From: Periplaneta americana
Lineage: Eukaryota > Arthropoda > Insecta > Blattodea > Blattidae
Assembly (NCBI RefSeq): GCF_040183065.1
Contig: NC_091119.1
Span: 67,024,892-67,088,891, forward strand
Length of the DNA stretch: 64,000 nt
Reading direction: 5' to 3'
The notes below the pieces were generated by a model. The model was not told the origin of the DNA and did no database searches. It saw only the letters and a program-made list of their open reading frames with translations. A program made the position numbers and the translations under genes. Positions 37,401 to 52,400 of this stretch are shown here, piece by piece. Each line of letters starts with the position of its first letter. The first letter of the stretch is position 1.

Positions 37401-40400
37401 TCCAGACTAACTGGCCTAGGTTCGATTCCCGGCAGAGTACAACTTCTAATCACTAAATTGTGCACCAATATGCCTGGGTTAAATCCCATATCTCTCTGCA
37501 ATGCATATCATCCTATTATTAGTAAAACTTATTAAGTCCACTTTTTTTGTAAAATAAGTTAAGTGCAGTGTACAACTTGTCTTTCCATGCTCTGTATTCT
37601 ACTAAAATCGAATAAATCTGAAATGCTGTAGGCAACAAACCAAATACTTTATTCAAAGAATTTATTACGATTTTTCGTGCATTAATAAAGTTTCAATTGC
37701 TGTTTTTACAAAACTTGCATTACTGGACTTAACTCGTTTTACTAGTAATAGAACGATATAAAGATCACTGTTGATAGTGATTTGTCTGTCGGATGGGGAC
37801 TTTAAGCCTGGCGGCCTCCTTGGTGCTATTCGACAGGAGTAAGCTACATGCTGACACTGGGTTTCTCACCTTCATCATCATCCTCACCCATTCTCTACAC
37901 ACACTTACACGAATACTTACTTACACATACACTCAGCCTAGTACACGACATAACTCTTCACTATCTCTGTTATGCATAACATGGTCTGCCGAAGTGGTGT
38001 GCAACTTGAAAATGGGTAACAGTCCTGGCATCTATCTGCAGTATGCGGCACCTGAATTACGAAAGTGAAGCGCACGCACACACACACACACACACACAGG
38101 TTATGGTAGTACTAAGTCTTTTTTTATGAGGAGAGCATGAAGGCTTGCTCTACAGCCTGAGGCTTATTGTGCCAACAACCTTATTATAGGATGATTGTTG
38201 AAGTCCTTAGGTTCACTCCTGTGAGAAGTAATTCACTGCTTGGTGCCATCTTTCGATTCAACTAAGGTATCCAAGCCTGATAGTCTCTCCCCGTTGTCCA
38301 CAGCCTCCTCAGAGCAATGCCATCTGTTTGCAAATCACGTGCTATGTTGACCTGAAGATCACAGCACCATAGATACCATGATCCACCATGGTGTCACCCA
38401 TCCGAGGGAGTACTAGATTCCTGGTTTGTCATAGTCTGCTGCAGAAGCCTCTTCGACTACCTAGGATCATATGGAGTTCCCTGAGACAGATGACACCTGT
38501 AGGCGAATCATGGCACCAACTCTGCTAGATCTCGTGGTCGACCTAGAACTAATGTAGATGATAGATGAAGTTGAAATAAATGAAGGCGAAATGAGTCCGA
38601 GGTCCAATGCTGAAAGTTACCCAGCAATTCTGCTTCAAATAGTTGAGATGGAAAACCTCGGCAAAAACCCAAACCAGGTAACTTGTTCCAACCAGGATTT
38701 GAACCTGGGTTCACTCGTTTCACGGTCAGACATTCCAACCATTATTCCACAGTGGTGGAAACAAAGTCTCTTGAGTCTAAATATTTGAAATGAAAAGGGA
38801 AATATTCTTAGTTCCCTGGACTAGCCAGACATAAGCCCAAGGGTAGGAGACTTTCAGGTCATAGTTATCTACCCTAATGATGGAACCTGCACATAATTCC
38901 AAAAGGTTGAAAATACGAAGTTCCAGGATATGGTGGAATATCCAAAAGTCTATCTCTGAAAAGCAAAGTACAGCTGTCAAAAAAAAAGTGTGGCTGCACT
39001 CGTAAACAGCAATATTTTCTAAGTCCACTTCTGATCATGGTGATGTTACACGATGTAATGCACTTGTAGAAGCAGTTTCGGAACTATGGAGTTATTCAAT
39101 ATCTGCGTCTCATCGTTCTTTAGCGATATAAATAATATTCAAGTTATCCTTTATATTGTTATTGTTCTTTAGTTATATAAGTAAAATAAATTTAATGTTA
39201 GATTTGAAACAATACAGTTACATAATACTAGTGTTAGTTTTTTCTTCTTACATTATTACATTACAGTATACTATCCTGTAACACAATAAAATGAAAAGAA
39301 CTGACGAGGATTTGAACCTGAGGCACTGACATCTAAATTCTAACGTTCTTTCAACTGAGCTAAGGGGACACAAGTAAAGAAACATATGCAGAAAAATTGA
39401 CCCAATCCCCTCCAAGACGTCCTGATAATTTGTGGAAACTCATCCAGGATGCCTGGAATGCTGAGGCTGAGAATTGAAAAAACTAGTGGATTCCATGCCC
39501 ACTCGACTGCAAGATGTGATCGAGATGGGAGGAAGATGGACTAAATATTGAATCGTGACTTTTTGTTTTTTTAACTTTTAATTGTTTTTCAATTTTCTAA
39601 GGCAGACGCTAGTAAGTTTGTTTTGTTTGTGCCACGAAATATATTTTTGTTGAGAATATAATCTTTCTTTCTTTCCATTTGCAGCCATAATGTCATAATA
39701 AATAATGATAAAGTCATGGCATGATACATTCATGAACCTGATGTTAATTATTAAAACAATCATAAAAGAGACAGAGGCAATCATATTTTCTCTTTCTCTT
39801 ATAAACAAAAAAACATTAAAAAGCACCAATTTGTGTTTGAACACACAACCTCAAGAATACCAGCCCAAAATGCTACCATTACATTACAACAGTAAGATGG
39901 AGAATACTTTATAACTGTAGATATCAGGCAATGTGGTCAACAACATGGAACATCGCCTGTTTCCAAATTGTAGCGGAGATACCCAAAGAGAACTTTATTT
40001 CTAGAGAGCAGCCACTTTTTCTTTTGACAGCTGTACTTCAGGATACAAAAGTCTATCTCTGAAAAGCAAAGTACTTCAGGATACACATTTCTAGAAAGAC
40101 TGGATTATAGGGACAAAAAACAAACCCACACACACTTTGACCATTCGTATGAGCGCATATGCAACCTCTATAGGTGAATTTTATTCTTATATAGGCAATG
40201 AATGACAGTAAATTTTGTCTGGAGCCTTCTCAATCAGAGACAGGATTATTTTACATCCCTTTTGAAGCAAATTATGCAAAGTATTTTCTGTCAGTCGTAG
40301 CAGGGTTTAAATCATCACATCTTGGATCCAGTGAGATGTAATCACTAGATTTCTGAGAACGAAACTTTAGACAAGAAAAATAAATTAAGATATTCGTAAA

Positions 40401-43400
40401 GAAGTACAGTAGAACCTCTATTATCTGTAGTAATAAAGGTTGTCAAGTGAACGGTTAATCGAAAAAATCAGATAATCTGTACCATATAAGGTTTTCATAA
40501 ATTAAATGCATAATACAGTTTCCTAATTTCCTCCGTGGTCTTGTGTTTTTAACATGCCAAGTAGTGGTTCAGAAGTTCACTAATTTAAGTCTGGTTTTCA
40601 ATGACGGCTTTTTAAGAGCCAAGGAAACTCCTTATGACGGCTATCTTTGGGAAGATAGGAATAGTACAGGTCTCATGTTGTAGATTTACATACTTATTAC
40701 ACTTTATATTTGCTTTTAATTAAATCGTGCACAGTTGTAATTCCTATTTCGTATTCTGATGCGAGATGAACCGCAGTTTCTCTTTTCTCAAACCACTCAA
40801 TTAATTGCACTATTTTTCGTAGCATAACTCCTTTTTTTTTTGTCACCTATGGAAGGCATTTTGCATAGAATTTATGCCCTTTTAAGAGTAGACCATACTG
40901 TATAAGAGAAAGTTTGTAAAAAAAAACACTGTGTAGAAAAAATTCGTACTAATATAATGTACAGTACTTCATATTTTTCTGCAGCAAAAAAAAAAAAAAA
41001 AAAAAAAAAAGAGTGAGAAAGAAAGACAGTTGGATAATCCACCAATCAGTTAACAGGGTGACGGAAAATTGGGGTTCTACTGTAAACATTTTTAATAAAG
41101 GACTACAGAAAGGAATGAAAAGATCAAGTTCAAAGAGACTATTGATGATTACAATCATTCACTGTCAGAACTCGGATAATTGTGTAAATATATAGAATGT
41201 CCACAACCAATGAGGATGAAGGATGAAGAAATTCCAAGGAAAATTATGATACTACAGAGGGGGAGAGGAAGGCCAAGATTACGGTGGACAGATGGTGTGA
41301 ATGGGCATGCTTTATCATTAAGAATGAGGAACTGGAGAATGATTGCATTGGATTGGGACAGATGGAGGAGAATTCTTGAGGAGGTCTAGAGATTCAGAGA
41401 TGAATTGTAGCACCATGGATGATGATGACAGAGTTTTCACATGAAATCTTTACAACTTCAAATGTAAATAATAAATTATTTAGATACGATATCTGGATGT
41501 GGTTTTCTGCATGTTAATCAGAAACTGTCAATTGGGAATTTTGTTGGATTGTTGAAAGGCGTTTTTTGGTTGCAAGTGTGAATTTTGGTGAAATCTAATA
41601 CTGAACGAGAAGTGGACACTTCAGGAGATGGCACAATGTGTATCTGGTTTATCAAGACACGATCAGATACACAGATGCAATGTCACGTCCGGACTCAATA
41701 TGGAAGAGAGCTGTCAACACTCCCTGAGTGGCAACGAAAATTTATGGCCATTGGGGGCATGCTGCAGCAAAAGGGCAGTGAGTAGCAAAGCACAAGTGTG
41801 GAGGACATTGAACATATGCAAAATGTATTTGTCCAAATGAATCCTTCCTCGGCATCAATTCTAGCCAGCATGTAGACAGCAAATGCTGTGCTGCGTGAAC
41901 GATCATTTAGCTGATGAGCTACATCACCTCTTGCACTGGCTGCATTGTAGACTGTTCGCTATCAAAGAATCAACAGGAACAAACATCACAGCATTGCCTT
42001 TGAACGGAATGAGTTTACTCATGTGACCTGACTTAAAAACTTTACATTTAAACTGCCAAGAGTCAGCCCATTCTTTTTGAACCCAATTGTACATCAGTTT
42101 GCCAAGCCATATGTTAAGCATGCAGAATCAACTTACATCTTTATTTATATCCCAGTCCATGGTGTACACAATGTGAAGTATTTCAGATGCTAGTCCACTA
42201 ATATTAGATGGATCAAAAATAGATCTGTTAGTGAGCCTATTCAGCAGATACTCATGCCTGGAAACCAGGAAATCTTCGAAAGGCTTAATGTTAGCTTCGT
42301 GTTTAAACCAATCCTCAACTGACATCTGAAAAATGGGGGAAAAAAAAAAAAAAAAAAACATAAAAATTCTTTAACCCAGATATTTTGGCCTTGTCCCAAA
42401 GCTCAGGTCCATATTACAATAGTGACTAGCTAACTACACACTATGAAAGCTTTGGACATGCATGCTTGAATCATGGCTCTTTTTCATAGACTATTTTTCT
42501 AAAAACCATGACATCACAGTGCAGCACTGAATTAAGGAGTGTCATGGATGAATATATAATAGGATGCAAAACTGCGGTCAGCACCATCTGACAGAAGAGG
42601 GTTCAAATAAGATGATCAAATCCGATGTGGTGGGTGGTGAACATTAAAACTACGTGTTGGGTAGATTACCCAGAGTTCTCTATTTATCCATTCGTTCGAG
42701 ATGAACAGAAGATGCTTAAGAAGACAAGATGGCAGCTAGAAACTTGCTAATAAGTGGACATAAAGTTATACTAAGTTTGTGTCTAAGCAGTGTTTGTTAA
42801 ACAGTGATGTTTATGGACGTTGTAAAAGTAATGTCGTTGAATATATTGTAAAGTAATAGTAATGTAATAAATTGAACTAAGTAGTTTTTGCAGACTTTTC
42901 CATTGCGCTGTACACTAAATACCCAAAGATTACAATCCCAATTATCTAACCTTTTGCTTTATTTTCTCTCTCTCTGGTCATATTTTAATTGGGTAGTGTA
43001 AAATAGATAGTCTTTTTATCTTCCTGTTGGCTCCAGTAAGAATTTTCAGTGGAAGATGGTGTGAGAAATAAAAATGTAAATGTTTTATTTTAAATTGGGT
43101 TAGTTAAGTTGGTCACTTTTTAATCTGTATTCACTCTCAATTTTAATTTTATTTTTGTTTGCATTGGAATCCCCTTCTGAGCACGAGTCTTACTCATTTA
43201 GGAGTGGCCTAACATTATATTAACTTGTATTCATTTCAAACTTACTAGGAATAAAATAAATAAATAAATATCGATGAGGGTGGCAGGGAAGAAATATTTT
43301 CTGCACAATTTAACATTTTCGCCACCAAGTATGCTGCTAAATGCATGGAGTAATTAGTTTTTCTTTTTGTTACTTGGTGCACTGCTAGACGTTATAAGTT

Positions 43401-46400
43401 CTCCACCGTCCAACAGATGGCAGCAAGATCAGTTTCTACATTAGCGCCTCTAGCATGTATTACAGGAAACTCAGTAAGTTTCGCATCCTAATTATATATT
43501 CATCCATGGCAGTGTCCTAATGCAGTTTCATTATGAGTTATATGGAAAGGATAAGGATCTAAAATGTTACAATACTTAAAAATTGGATACTAACAACGTC
43601 AATGTTTGGAGTTTATATGTTAGTCTACATTATACAGTGTGTCCGCAGAAACATTCCGAGGTTATAAACTGCTATAGCATTGCTATCAGTTGCGGGATTT
43701 ATACGAAACTGGTATCATTAGAAAGAGAAACTCAAAAATTGTTGTACCTATCTCAAAGATACTCTATGTGTGCTCCGTGTGTCATGCTGCAGACATCAAG
43801 GCGATATTCCCACTCATGTCACACACGTTCCAACATATCTATAGGGATGAACTCGATGGCGGCAGTGATACGAAGTTGACGCACTTGCAGATTTTGAAAT
43901 AGTGGAGGTATATAGACAAGATTCTTTATGTGACCCCATAAAAAGAAGTCACAGACAGTCTAGTCAGGGGACCTCGGAGGCCAGCTGCAGAAGACATCTT
44001 GGTTCCCAATGCATCCAATCCATCTTCTTGCAAGTTGTTGATTTAGAACATTCCGTACATCAAGATGCCAATGAGGAGGTGCTCCATCTTGTTGGAAAAG
44101 AAATTCGTTGCCTTCTTCTTCCAATTGTGGAAACAGCCACACAGTAAGCATATGAAGATAACTCATACCGGTGACAATGTTCTCTTGAAAGAAAAATGGA
44201 CCATACACTTTCAGTTTCGAAACAGCACAAAACACATTTAGCTTAGGGGAGTCACGTTCAACCTCCAAAATGAAATATGGATTCCCGCTTCCTCAAATCC
44301 TAACATTGTGCTTGCTTAGTTTTCCATTGATGTGGAACATTGCCTCATCACTAAAAACTTAATCTAAATAACCCTCAAAATGCTGCAGAATTCACACAGA
44401 CTTGAAAATTTAACATTCAGATCATTTAACACAATTTGCTTATATCCAACAATGCCTTAATGACAAGCGAAACAGCGGAAACAGTTTTTTTTTTCTTTCT
44501 CCTTGTGCTGTCATCTGTTGTTTCAGTCAACAATTATCAATTACGTATTTCCTGAAATTCTTTGAGCTGTTCTTTCTAATGACACTGGTATGAATATCGT
44601 AAACACATGGTGACAGAATTATATCAGTTTATAACCACGGAATGTTTCTGCGAACACACTGTATTTTCATATATTTACAAAGCATCTTCAGATTCCATGG
44701 CTCCAATTGCCGATGATGGGTCATCCACGTTTATTTAGTGAACAAGTCATCAATCAAGCATTTTCGTTTACTAGTTACTACAGACCAACTGCTATGCACT
44801 CTGCAGCTATAGATCTTGACTTGTTACATCATAGCTGACTATTTAGTTAAGTATCCAGTTCACTTCAGCTTTAAATGTAACTTTGGGACACGGCCTTTCT
44901 TTGGGGTGGGCTGGATGTAAATCAACGGCAGGATATTTATTATGGGTCAACAAGTAAAATGACATTATTAAAATATACAGTAAAAAGCTCAAAGAAACAA
45001 CATTTTTGTCATTTTACCTTCTCAATGGCGAATAGCTAGAGTGTTGGCTTTCTATGCTGGTAACCAGGTTCGAATCCTGGAGGGGAGCCAATTGGAATTT
45101 GTGGTGGACAAAGATAGTGTTTGGTGGTAGGTTTTCTTGGGTTACTCCCGTTTCCTCTACCAGCATTACACCATTGTTCCATTAATCATCATACGGTGTT
45201 ACGTAGTTCACCTTCTATGGTGCACCACTGGCAACACCTTCATGGCGGCTGAAAGAACCACAAGCTTTGGCACATCCCCAATAGATGGGGATGCTTGAGT
45301 GAATGCCATTAGTTAAAAAAGAAAAAAAAAATTATCTCAATGGAGATAAATTAATTTTGGACCAGGATTTAAGCCACAGTCGCATTTTGCTACTCGACTT
45401 CTAAAAATGCAACAATGTAAATTTGCAAAAATGCGACAACTACATTGAACTTCAGAAACGAAGATGGTAATGGAGTAAATGAAATCAGAGATATGTTTGA
45501 ACTAATCTGAATTTAAATGAAATGCTAATAGCATGGGCAATGTTCAAAAAGGTATTGATGTTCAGGAATTGATTTCAAAGTGTTGATGCAATTCGTATAA
45601 ATTAAGTAAACAATTTCTTCTAATTGATTTATATAAGTCCATTGTATATTGTAAATTGTGAGCGAAGATTTAGTTGCATGAGTCTTGTAAAAACTGGGAT
45701 TAGAAACCGCCTTTCAGTAAAAAAAAAGTTAGCACTCTGCTAACAATAAATCTTAAAGGGTCTACTAGTAAAGAATTTCAATGTTTAGAGTGTCCATAAA
45801 ATAATGTATTTTAATGTGATATAAATTCAGCAGTAATTGATTCTAAACATACCTACGTCTAATTGTTTACTTACAGAAGTATATCTAGAGTGTGATAAGA
45901 TGGACTGAAAGTAATAAAACTCCAAGAAACAAATTATATACCTTTTTGTTTCTGCATACTTTATAAATTTTATCTTTTTGCATAATTATTTATAATATTG
46001 CACAAGCATTCAGCAATTTGCACAAATATAATTTTTCATTTGTGCATTTTTGCGACAATTATTTATTTTCTAGCTTAAATCCTGGTATGTGGTCTATCTG
46101 TCTTTTCCTCCATATACTGTAATTTTTTCTATACTACTGGATTAATGAAAAAGTTCGATCAACTAGCATTGTGTTAAAAATACATGCCTGTGTACAGCTC
46201 ATGCATTTTGTCAAGACACTCGCGATGTGCAGTACAGGAACAACGTTTCTGTTGAGGGGGTAGAAGTAGAAGGGAAGGTAGGGTGTGTGTCTACTAATTG
46301 TGAGTTCAAGGCAAAAACTAACCCATTCCCCTATAATTCGTAAGCAGACTCATCCAATCTCATGCGCAGCTCTGTAGGACGAGTGGGGAAGTGTCTGATA

Positions 46401-49400
46401 AAATGCATGAACTGTACTGTAGAAGACCTGATATTACTCGTACTACCTCTGCCTGAGACAAAATGGAATTCCAAAGATGAGGATTGGTAGCATCTGGACT
46501 ATACTTCTCTATTCCATTTATTTCATAGCCATAAGCCAGGGAGTATCTGTTGTGCAGGTAAAGGTATTTTTTCACAAGAGAGAGTGGCACCGTAGAAATT
46601 TCTTCACTAGAAGCTTGTGTTCCATTCTGATTATCATTACTTGATAAAGCAGCCATGTGGGTGTTGGCTGACATCTTTAAACTCTGGTGATATGCTTCTG
46701 CATAAGACATGTATTCCATTGCAAATCTGTAACCAATAACAGATTCTTACAAGAAAAAAGAAAGCGTAATAAAAATAAACGAAATAATATGCATAACAGG
46801 ACTTCAAACCATGTATCGAGGCTTACAAGGAACTGTTATGAACCCATGTCGAAATTTCCCCTCGAACTACGCATATAGTTAGGTTTCCCAGCAAATAAAT
46901 ATAAAAATGAGCTGCCCACAGACTGTAAGATTGCGAAACTGAAGTTTAAATATACGATTATCGAAAAATTTAGTAGCTCCCGGTGCTGACTAGATAGTTT
47001 CATTTTCATTTCATTTATTATATCCCATAGACATTACATTAGCAATGAAGCTTTAAGGTGTGGAACAAGTCAAAATTTTACAAGATTACAATTACAATTT
47101 TTTACAATTTTTTGCCGAGATGTAGTGAGCCCGAAAATTCGCCAACAGATTACCTGGCATTTGCCTTATGGTTGGGGAAAACCTCGGAAGAAATCCAACC
47201 AGGTAACCAGACCAAACAGGGGTGAAGTGAGGCCGAGGACTCGCCATAGACCACCTTGCATCAGTCCCACTTATGTGAGGGCAGCAATGAACCTCCAGGT
47301 TCCTTAAAAGCCATTAAGTATGATTTGGTCAACTTCGAAATGGAATTATCACCTGTAACATTCTTCCATCTCCCAAGCATTTGTCAAGGGCAGATGTTCA
47401 GACAGGAATGATGCAAATGATGACATCTGCTCATCTTCCACGATTTCAGGGAAAATATTGCTTCCAGTGCACTCAATACTATGAACCAGTGCAGCTATTG
47501 ACTTTATCTGAAACACAGTATCACCATTCTTAGTGTCAACATACATGTCAATTTATTTCAGTTGAGTGCAAAGTCAAAGCAGTTACTTTATATGTTTTAG
47601 TGTTTTGTCATGTTTATCAAAGCGAATCTTTCACCAGATGTTCTGAAAAGAGTATCTTTAAATAAAAATAAAAATATAAAAAGAACTGGTGAATGTAGCA
47701 AATGGGAAATAATAATATATTAAGTGGAGTTTCACATGTTCATTACAATAGACTCACTCACATCATGCTGATGAAAGTAATAAAATTATCAACAACAAAA
47801 AAAATAACGCTTGAGGAATGAGATATGTAATCCTAAATGTAAGATCCATAATGTGATCACAGTCGCATGCTATGCCATTTTCAGAAAACATTTTTTTTCT
47901 TACCGCATCAAGGGTTCATACATTCCTCACCTCCATTATAAAGTAGAATATACAAGTGATATTGTGTTTAAATTAATTACCTGCTTAAATTTTAGTCGTC
48001 ATCGTCATCATCATCATTACCATCATCATTATCATTATTTTCCGTCTTGGGCCTCATAGCCTGCTATGGTCTCAATGAGTTGATTCAATTGTCCCAAACT
48101 TCTCTTCCTTTTAGATTAATAGTGTTGTTTTTGTTATTGTTATTATTATTATTATTATTATTAATCCTCTACTTCACCAATAATTTCCAATTTCTCTCTC
48201 GACAATTGGTTGTAGTAAATGAAAAATAACATTAGAAAGAACTTTGCATCCCAAACTCAAGAGAGCAATTCCACGATAATTATGAAAATCCTGCTAGACC
48301 ATACTGTAATTTTAAATTAGCTGGTGTTTAACAGTCTGTAAAATATCAATAACACTTGAAAGTATCAGCTTCCCTCCAATTCTGTAGTGATGCAAAACCA
48401 TTAAATCAAAGACGTGTATACAAATGGAGACTCATGGTCCACCTTGTACTGTGTCACTGAAAATTATTACTGGGATTATAAACTGTTATTGCTAAAAAGT
48501 ACTTAATGGATATACACGTGTGGCATCCTAAAATGTTCAGAAATGTTTAAAGTTCTGTGTGACCTTGAGACTTAACTTGCCTCATGAAATTAAACCCAAC
48601 GAAAGAGAAAAATGTGTGTGTGGAATTTCTAGTTTTATTGTCAACAGAATTGTTGACAATGTAACTTTCCTACAGCGCTTTTGTTTTAGTGATGAAGCAA
48701 CAGTTCATGTGAATGGGTGCGTTAATTGACAAAACTGTCGCATTTGAGGTTCACAGCCACCGAGGAAGATTCATGAATATGTTCACGGGTCAACAAAGGT
48801 GAACGTCTGATGCAAACTGCTGTATGATCGTGTTGTTGGTCCCTTCTTCTTCAATGATAACATCATAACCAGGGTTGTGTACCTTGACTGACTTGAACAC
48901 CACGTGTTTTCACAGTCTGAAGGCTGGGAACAACAAACGAAGAGTAGAGTTATTTTCACGCAGGACAGCGCTTCCTCATCATTTCAGTCAATTTGTTTGT
49001 GATATTTTAAATGAGAGGTTCCCAAATTCCTGGGCCAATATCCTAGTCACCTCGAAGACCAGACCTAACACCATTAAACTATTTTTTGTGGGGACACATT
49101 AAAAACATTGTGTATGCCGAGAAGATAACAGCCAGCATCTTAAAGAGAGGATCACTGCAGAAATTGCAACTGTAACTCCAGATACGATCCAGAAGATGTG
49201 GCAGGAGACAGAATATCATCTAAAAGTCTGCAGAGCTACAAATGGCGACCATATCGAAGTACACTAACAAAGTCTAAAACTTTTAATATTTTTTAACATT
49301 TTAAGATGCCATTCCATTATCCATTGTATATCCATTAAGTGTTTTTTATAGTAACAATTTATAATCCTGGCAACCATTTTCGCTGACCCAGTATAATATC

Positions 49401-52400
49401 ACACAATGGCTTTTTCACTTCTCCTGAACTAGTTCTAAAATGCCAAAGCAGTGTTCATTAATATTTTTCTACATACAAAGCAATTTTCGTTAATTTGATC
49501 GTAATTTCATTACTGCTATTTGATCATACTATATGTTTAAATTAGACATAAAATATCAATAAAATTTGAAAGTGTCACCTTCCTTTCAAAGGTGGAAAAA
49601 CATTTATAAGTTAAAAATAGGCTACTAATAATGATACTTTTGTAGAACAGGACAAATAAAACGTTATTTGTAACTAATATGTAGGCTATTGAGTAATAAA
49701 ACACAAGTCTACAATAAGTGTTTGTGGAATAGAAATTTTCTGATTTGTATGAGTTACAAATTCACTTATAAAGTACTGCTTCTTACTTTTGTGAAACAAA
49801 TCTTTAGTATGTTTGAATCTGGTATTAATGCATTTGGAACTTAAATGTGAAAAGTAAATGTGTCATTACTCACCTTAGCTTTAGCCATTGGAAGTTCTTG
49901 TATGCAGCTTTGGAAAATCTTACGAAACAAAACTATTTTCAAGTTTCGAAATGGCTGGAACACATCAACAAAATGTGCCGGCCAAATGAGATTCAACATT
50001 TGGGATACAGAAGAGTAGCAATCTATGAAGGTATCAATGAGCATCTCAACTGTCTGTAACATAACACCATACTGCTGTTAATCATTAATAAGACAAATAA
50101 CTTTACAGAAAGACTGCACTAAACAATTACCATTAATATTTACATCTTCTTAATTAATTTTATGGAAAACACATTTAACCAATGTTGCTTCGCAGTGTCT
50201 ACCACGATTAAATCTCTTGAAGATCATAGCTAATAAGGAATGAGGATCAGATATCACGACAATGCGTCTGTTTTTTATTTAAACATTATTGCTTATACAC
50301 GATCAAAATGGAAGGGTTCAGAGACATGGCGAGCCAAGCGCCATTTATTAAAAACGAAGAAAACAAGGGTTAAAATTAAGTAAATACCATAATTTAATGA
50401 AGATTGACATATCATTTAATTTTAAAGTGCATACTTTATCTTACTTGCTATACGTTTCGTTAAATTATGGTAACCATTTAACTGTAACCCTCGTTTTCTC
50501 CGTTTTTAATAAATGGCGCTTGGTCCACTATGACTCTGAACCCTTAAACTGACCCATGGGTGTGAAAAATGGGGAGGAGCATCAGCAACTCATCTACAAA
50601 AAATTTCTGTTCTTCAAAACTCAGCCTTAAGATTATGCCTAGGAGTACCAAAAACCACATCAACTGTTGCCTGGAAATTGAATGTAATATTCAACCAATC
50701 AGACACTATGTATTAAAATAGGGTCTAAAATACATTTAAAATTGCAAGCTTCATCCAGATCTCATTAAATTCTTCAAACTATCAGATAATATCCTGTGTA
50801 ATTTCTATAAAATAAATAAAGAATAAATACCAATCTATATCACAGACACATCATTGCTAAAACTCCAGTTGTGAGTAAAATTCGTACATGGAAATGAGTG
50901 ATTCCAGAACATAGCATACAAATTCCAGGAAATCATTCCAAAAATGATCCTCCATACATTCTTAAGTTAGATGCCATGGAACTAATCTGCAGCACATATA
51001 AGGGTCATCTTCAAATTTACACAGATGGATCTCTAAACCCTAATAATGGGACATCAGGAGCAGGGTATTACATTCCAAAATATCAAGAAAGGTACTTCAT
51101 ACTGTGACAGCTGCGTCGGGATTCGACAGGGCACGCGGGAGACGAAACGTTGGTCGCTTCGGTGTGGTGGACGTAAGGGGAATGTCTGCATCCCGAGAGG
51201 GCAAGGGGAGGTGCACTGCGGCGCGAGGCAAAGGGGGACGCAAAGCTGGTGGTGCTTCGCTGTGCGAGGTGAAGGGGGGGAGGACGAACCCTCCGGAAAA
51301 GAATCATCCAGGAAGAAGCAGTGAGAACAGAAGTCTGTAGAAGTAGAAAGTTCGAGCATCGTACTTTCTCGAAACTATGGTTTGGCTATAAAATACAACA
51401 CGCGAGTGAACTTGAGCAGTTGTTGTTGTAGTCGTTGGACAGCAAGCCAGCCAGTCTTGTGTAGCAGTGAAGCCAGCTTCGAGACTGGAGTTCGACTTGA
51501 GTGTCTCCGCAGCTGTGTGAGTGTCCGAAGTCCTGAGTTCGAATGCAGTGGACCGCAGTTGGGGGACCTGAGTTCGAAGTTCAGTGGACTGTCTCTGAAG
51601 GTCTGGGGTTCGAGATACTGAGTGACTGAGCTAGAAGAACTAGCCAAGGAAAACGAACTGTGAACTGAGAACTGACAGTTCTGATTTGTAAATAGTGCTT
51701 TGTGAACATTAGTTAAAATTAGCAGTACATTGTTGTTCTCAATAATCCAGGTAAATTGTCATTGTCGTCTGTGGAGTGCAATAACGAATGCTGTGTTACT
51801 GTGTGGAGTGGAAATCCCATTGTTGACGGGAGTGTTTACATTCAATTATAGAAAGTGTTTATTGTTGAAACAAGAAAATTACATTATTGATTTGTAATAA
51901 AAGTTACAATACCATGTTCATCCTCCTCCAGTCTTGATACTGAATTGCTAGCTATTATGCTGCTCTTTGGTAAGTTACTACCAGAATAGAGAGTACAGTG
52001 CGAGACTTGTGGCAGAAGCCTCTAAAGGCATGGCTATGATCTTGACTCGCAAGCTTGAGGGAGGACTGGAGGGGGTATCAATTCACTACAGCTTGATACG
52101 AAACACGGCTAGCCTCATCTTCACAATAATATGTTGCGCTATGTTGGTGTTCTGTGAATGTGCTGTGTTGTTGAGTGTTAGTTTAATCAAAATTGCATTT
52201 GTGTGTGTGTGTTACATATTGATTTTGTGTAAAATGGATCATACTGAGAGAAACTGAGGTCATTATTTGTACAATTAAAAGAGAAACCATTTTCAAGTTG
52301 GACATATGAAACAAAAAGTGCTTACTAAGATAGGAGATTGACACATTTACATATTAAAATAGAGGATGGAGGAAGACAAAATATAAATTTCAAATATCAT

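Larger units (their letters stand above)
38971..40033 (+). mobile_element. Tc1 deletion derivative with TA duplication
   Basis: Inverted ends CAGCTGTCAAAAAAAAAGTG and (complement) CAGCTGTCAAAAGAAAAAGTG, each with TA outside. Retains a Tc1 transposase C-terminus at 39,400-39,556. A 28-bp sequence just left of the element (AAAAGTCTATCTCTGAAAAG and onward) is present again 12 bp right of it. Confidence 0.85.

Noticed and set aside
51054-51359. Overlapping frames of 74-101 codons around 51.1-51.4 kb
   Set aside because: They lie in the GC-rich 5' part of the solo LTR, overlap on both strands and have no domain.
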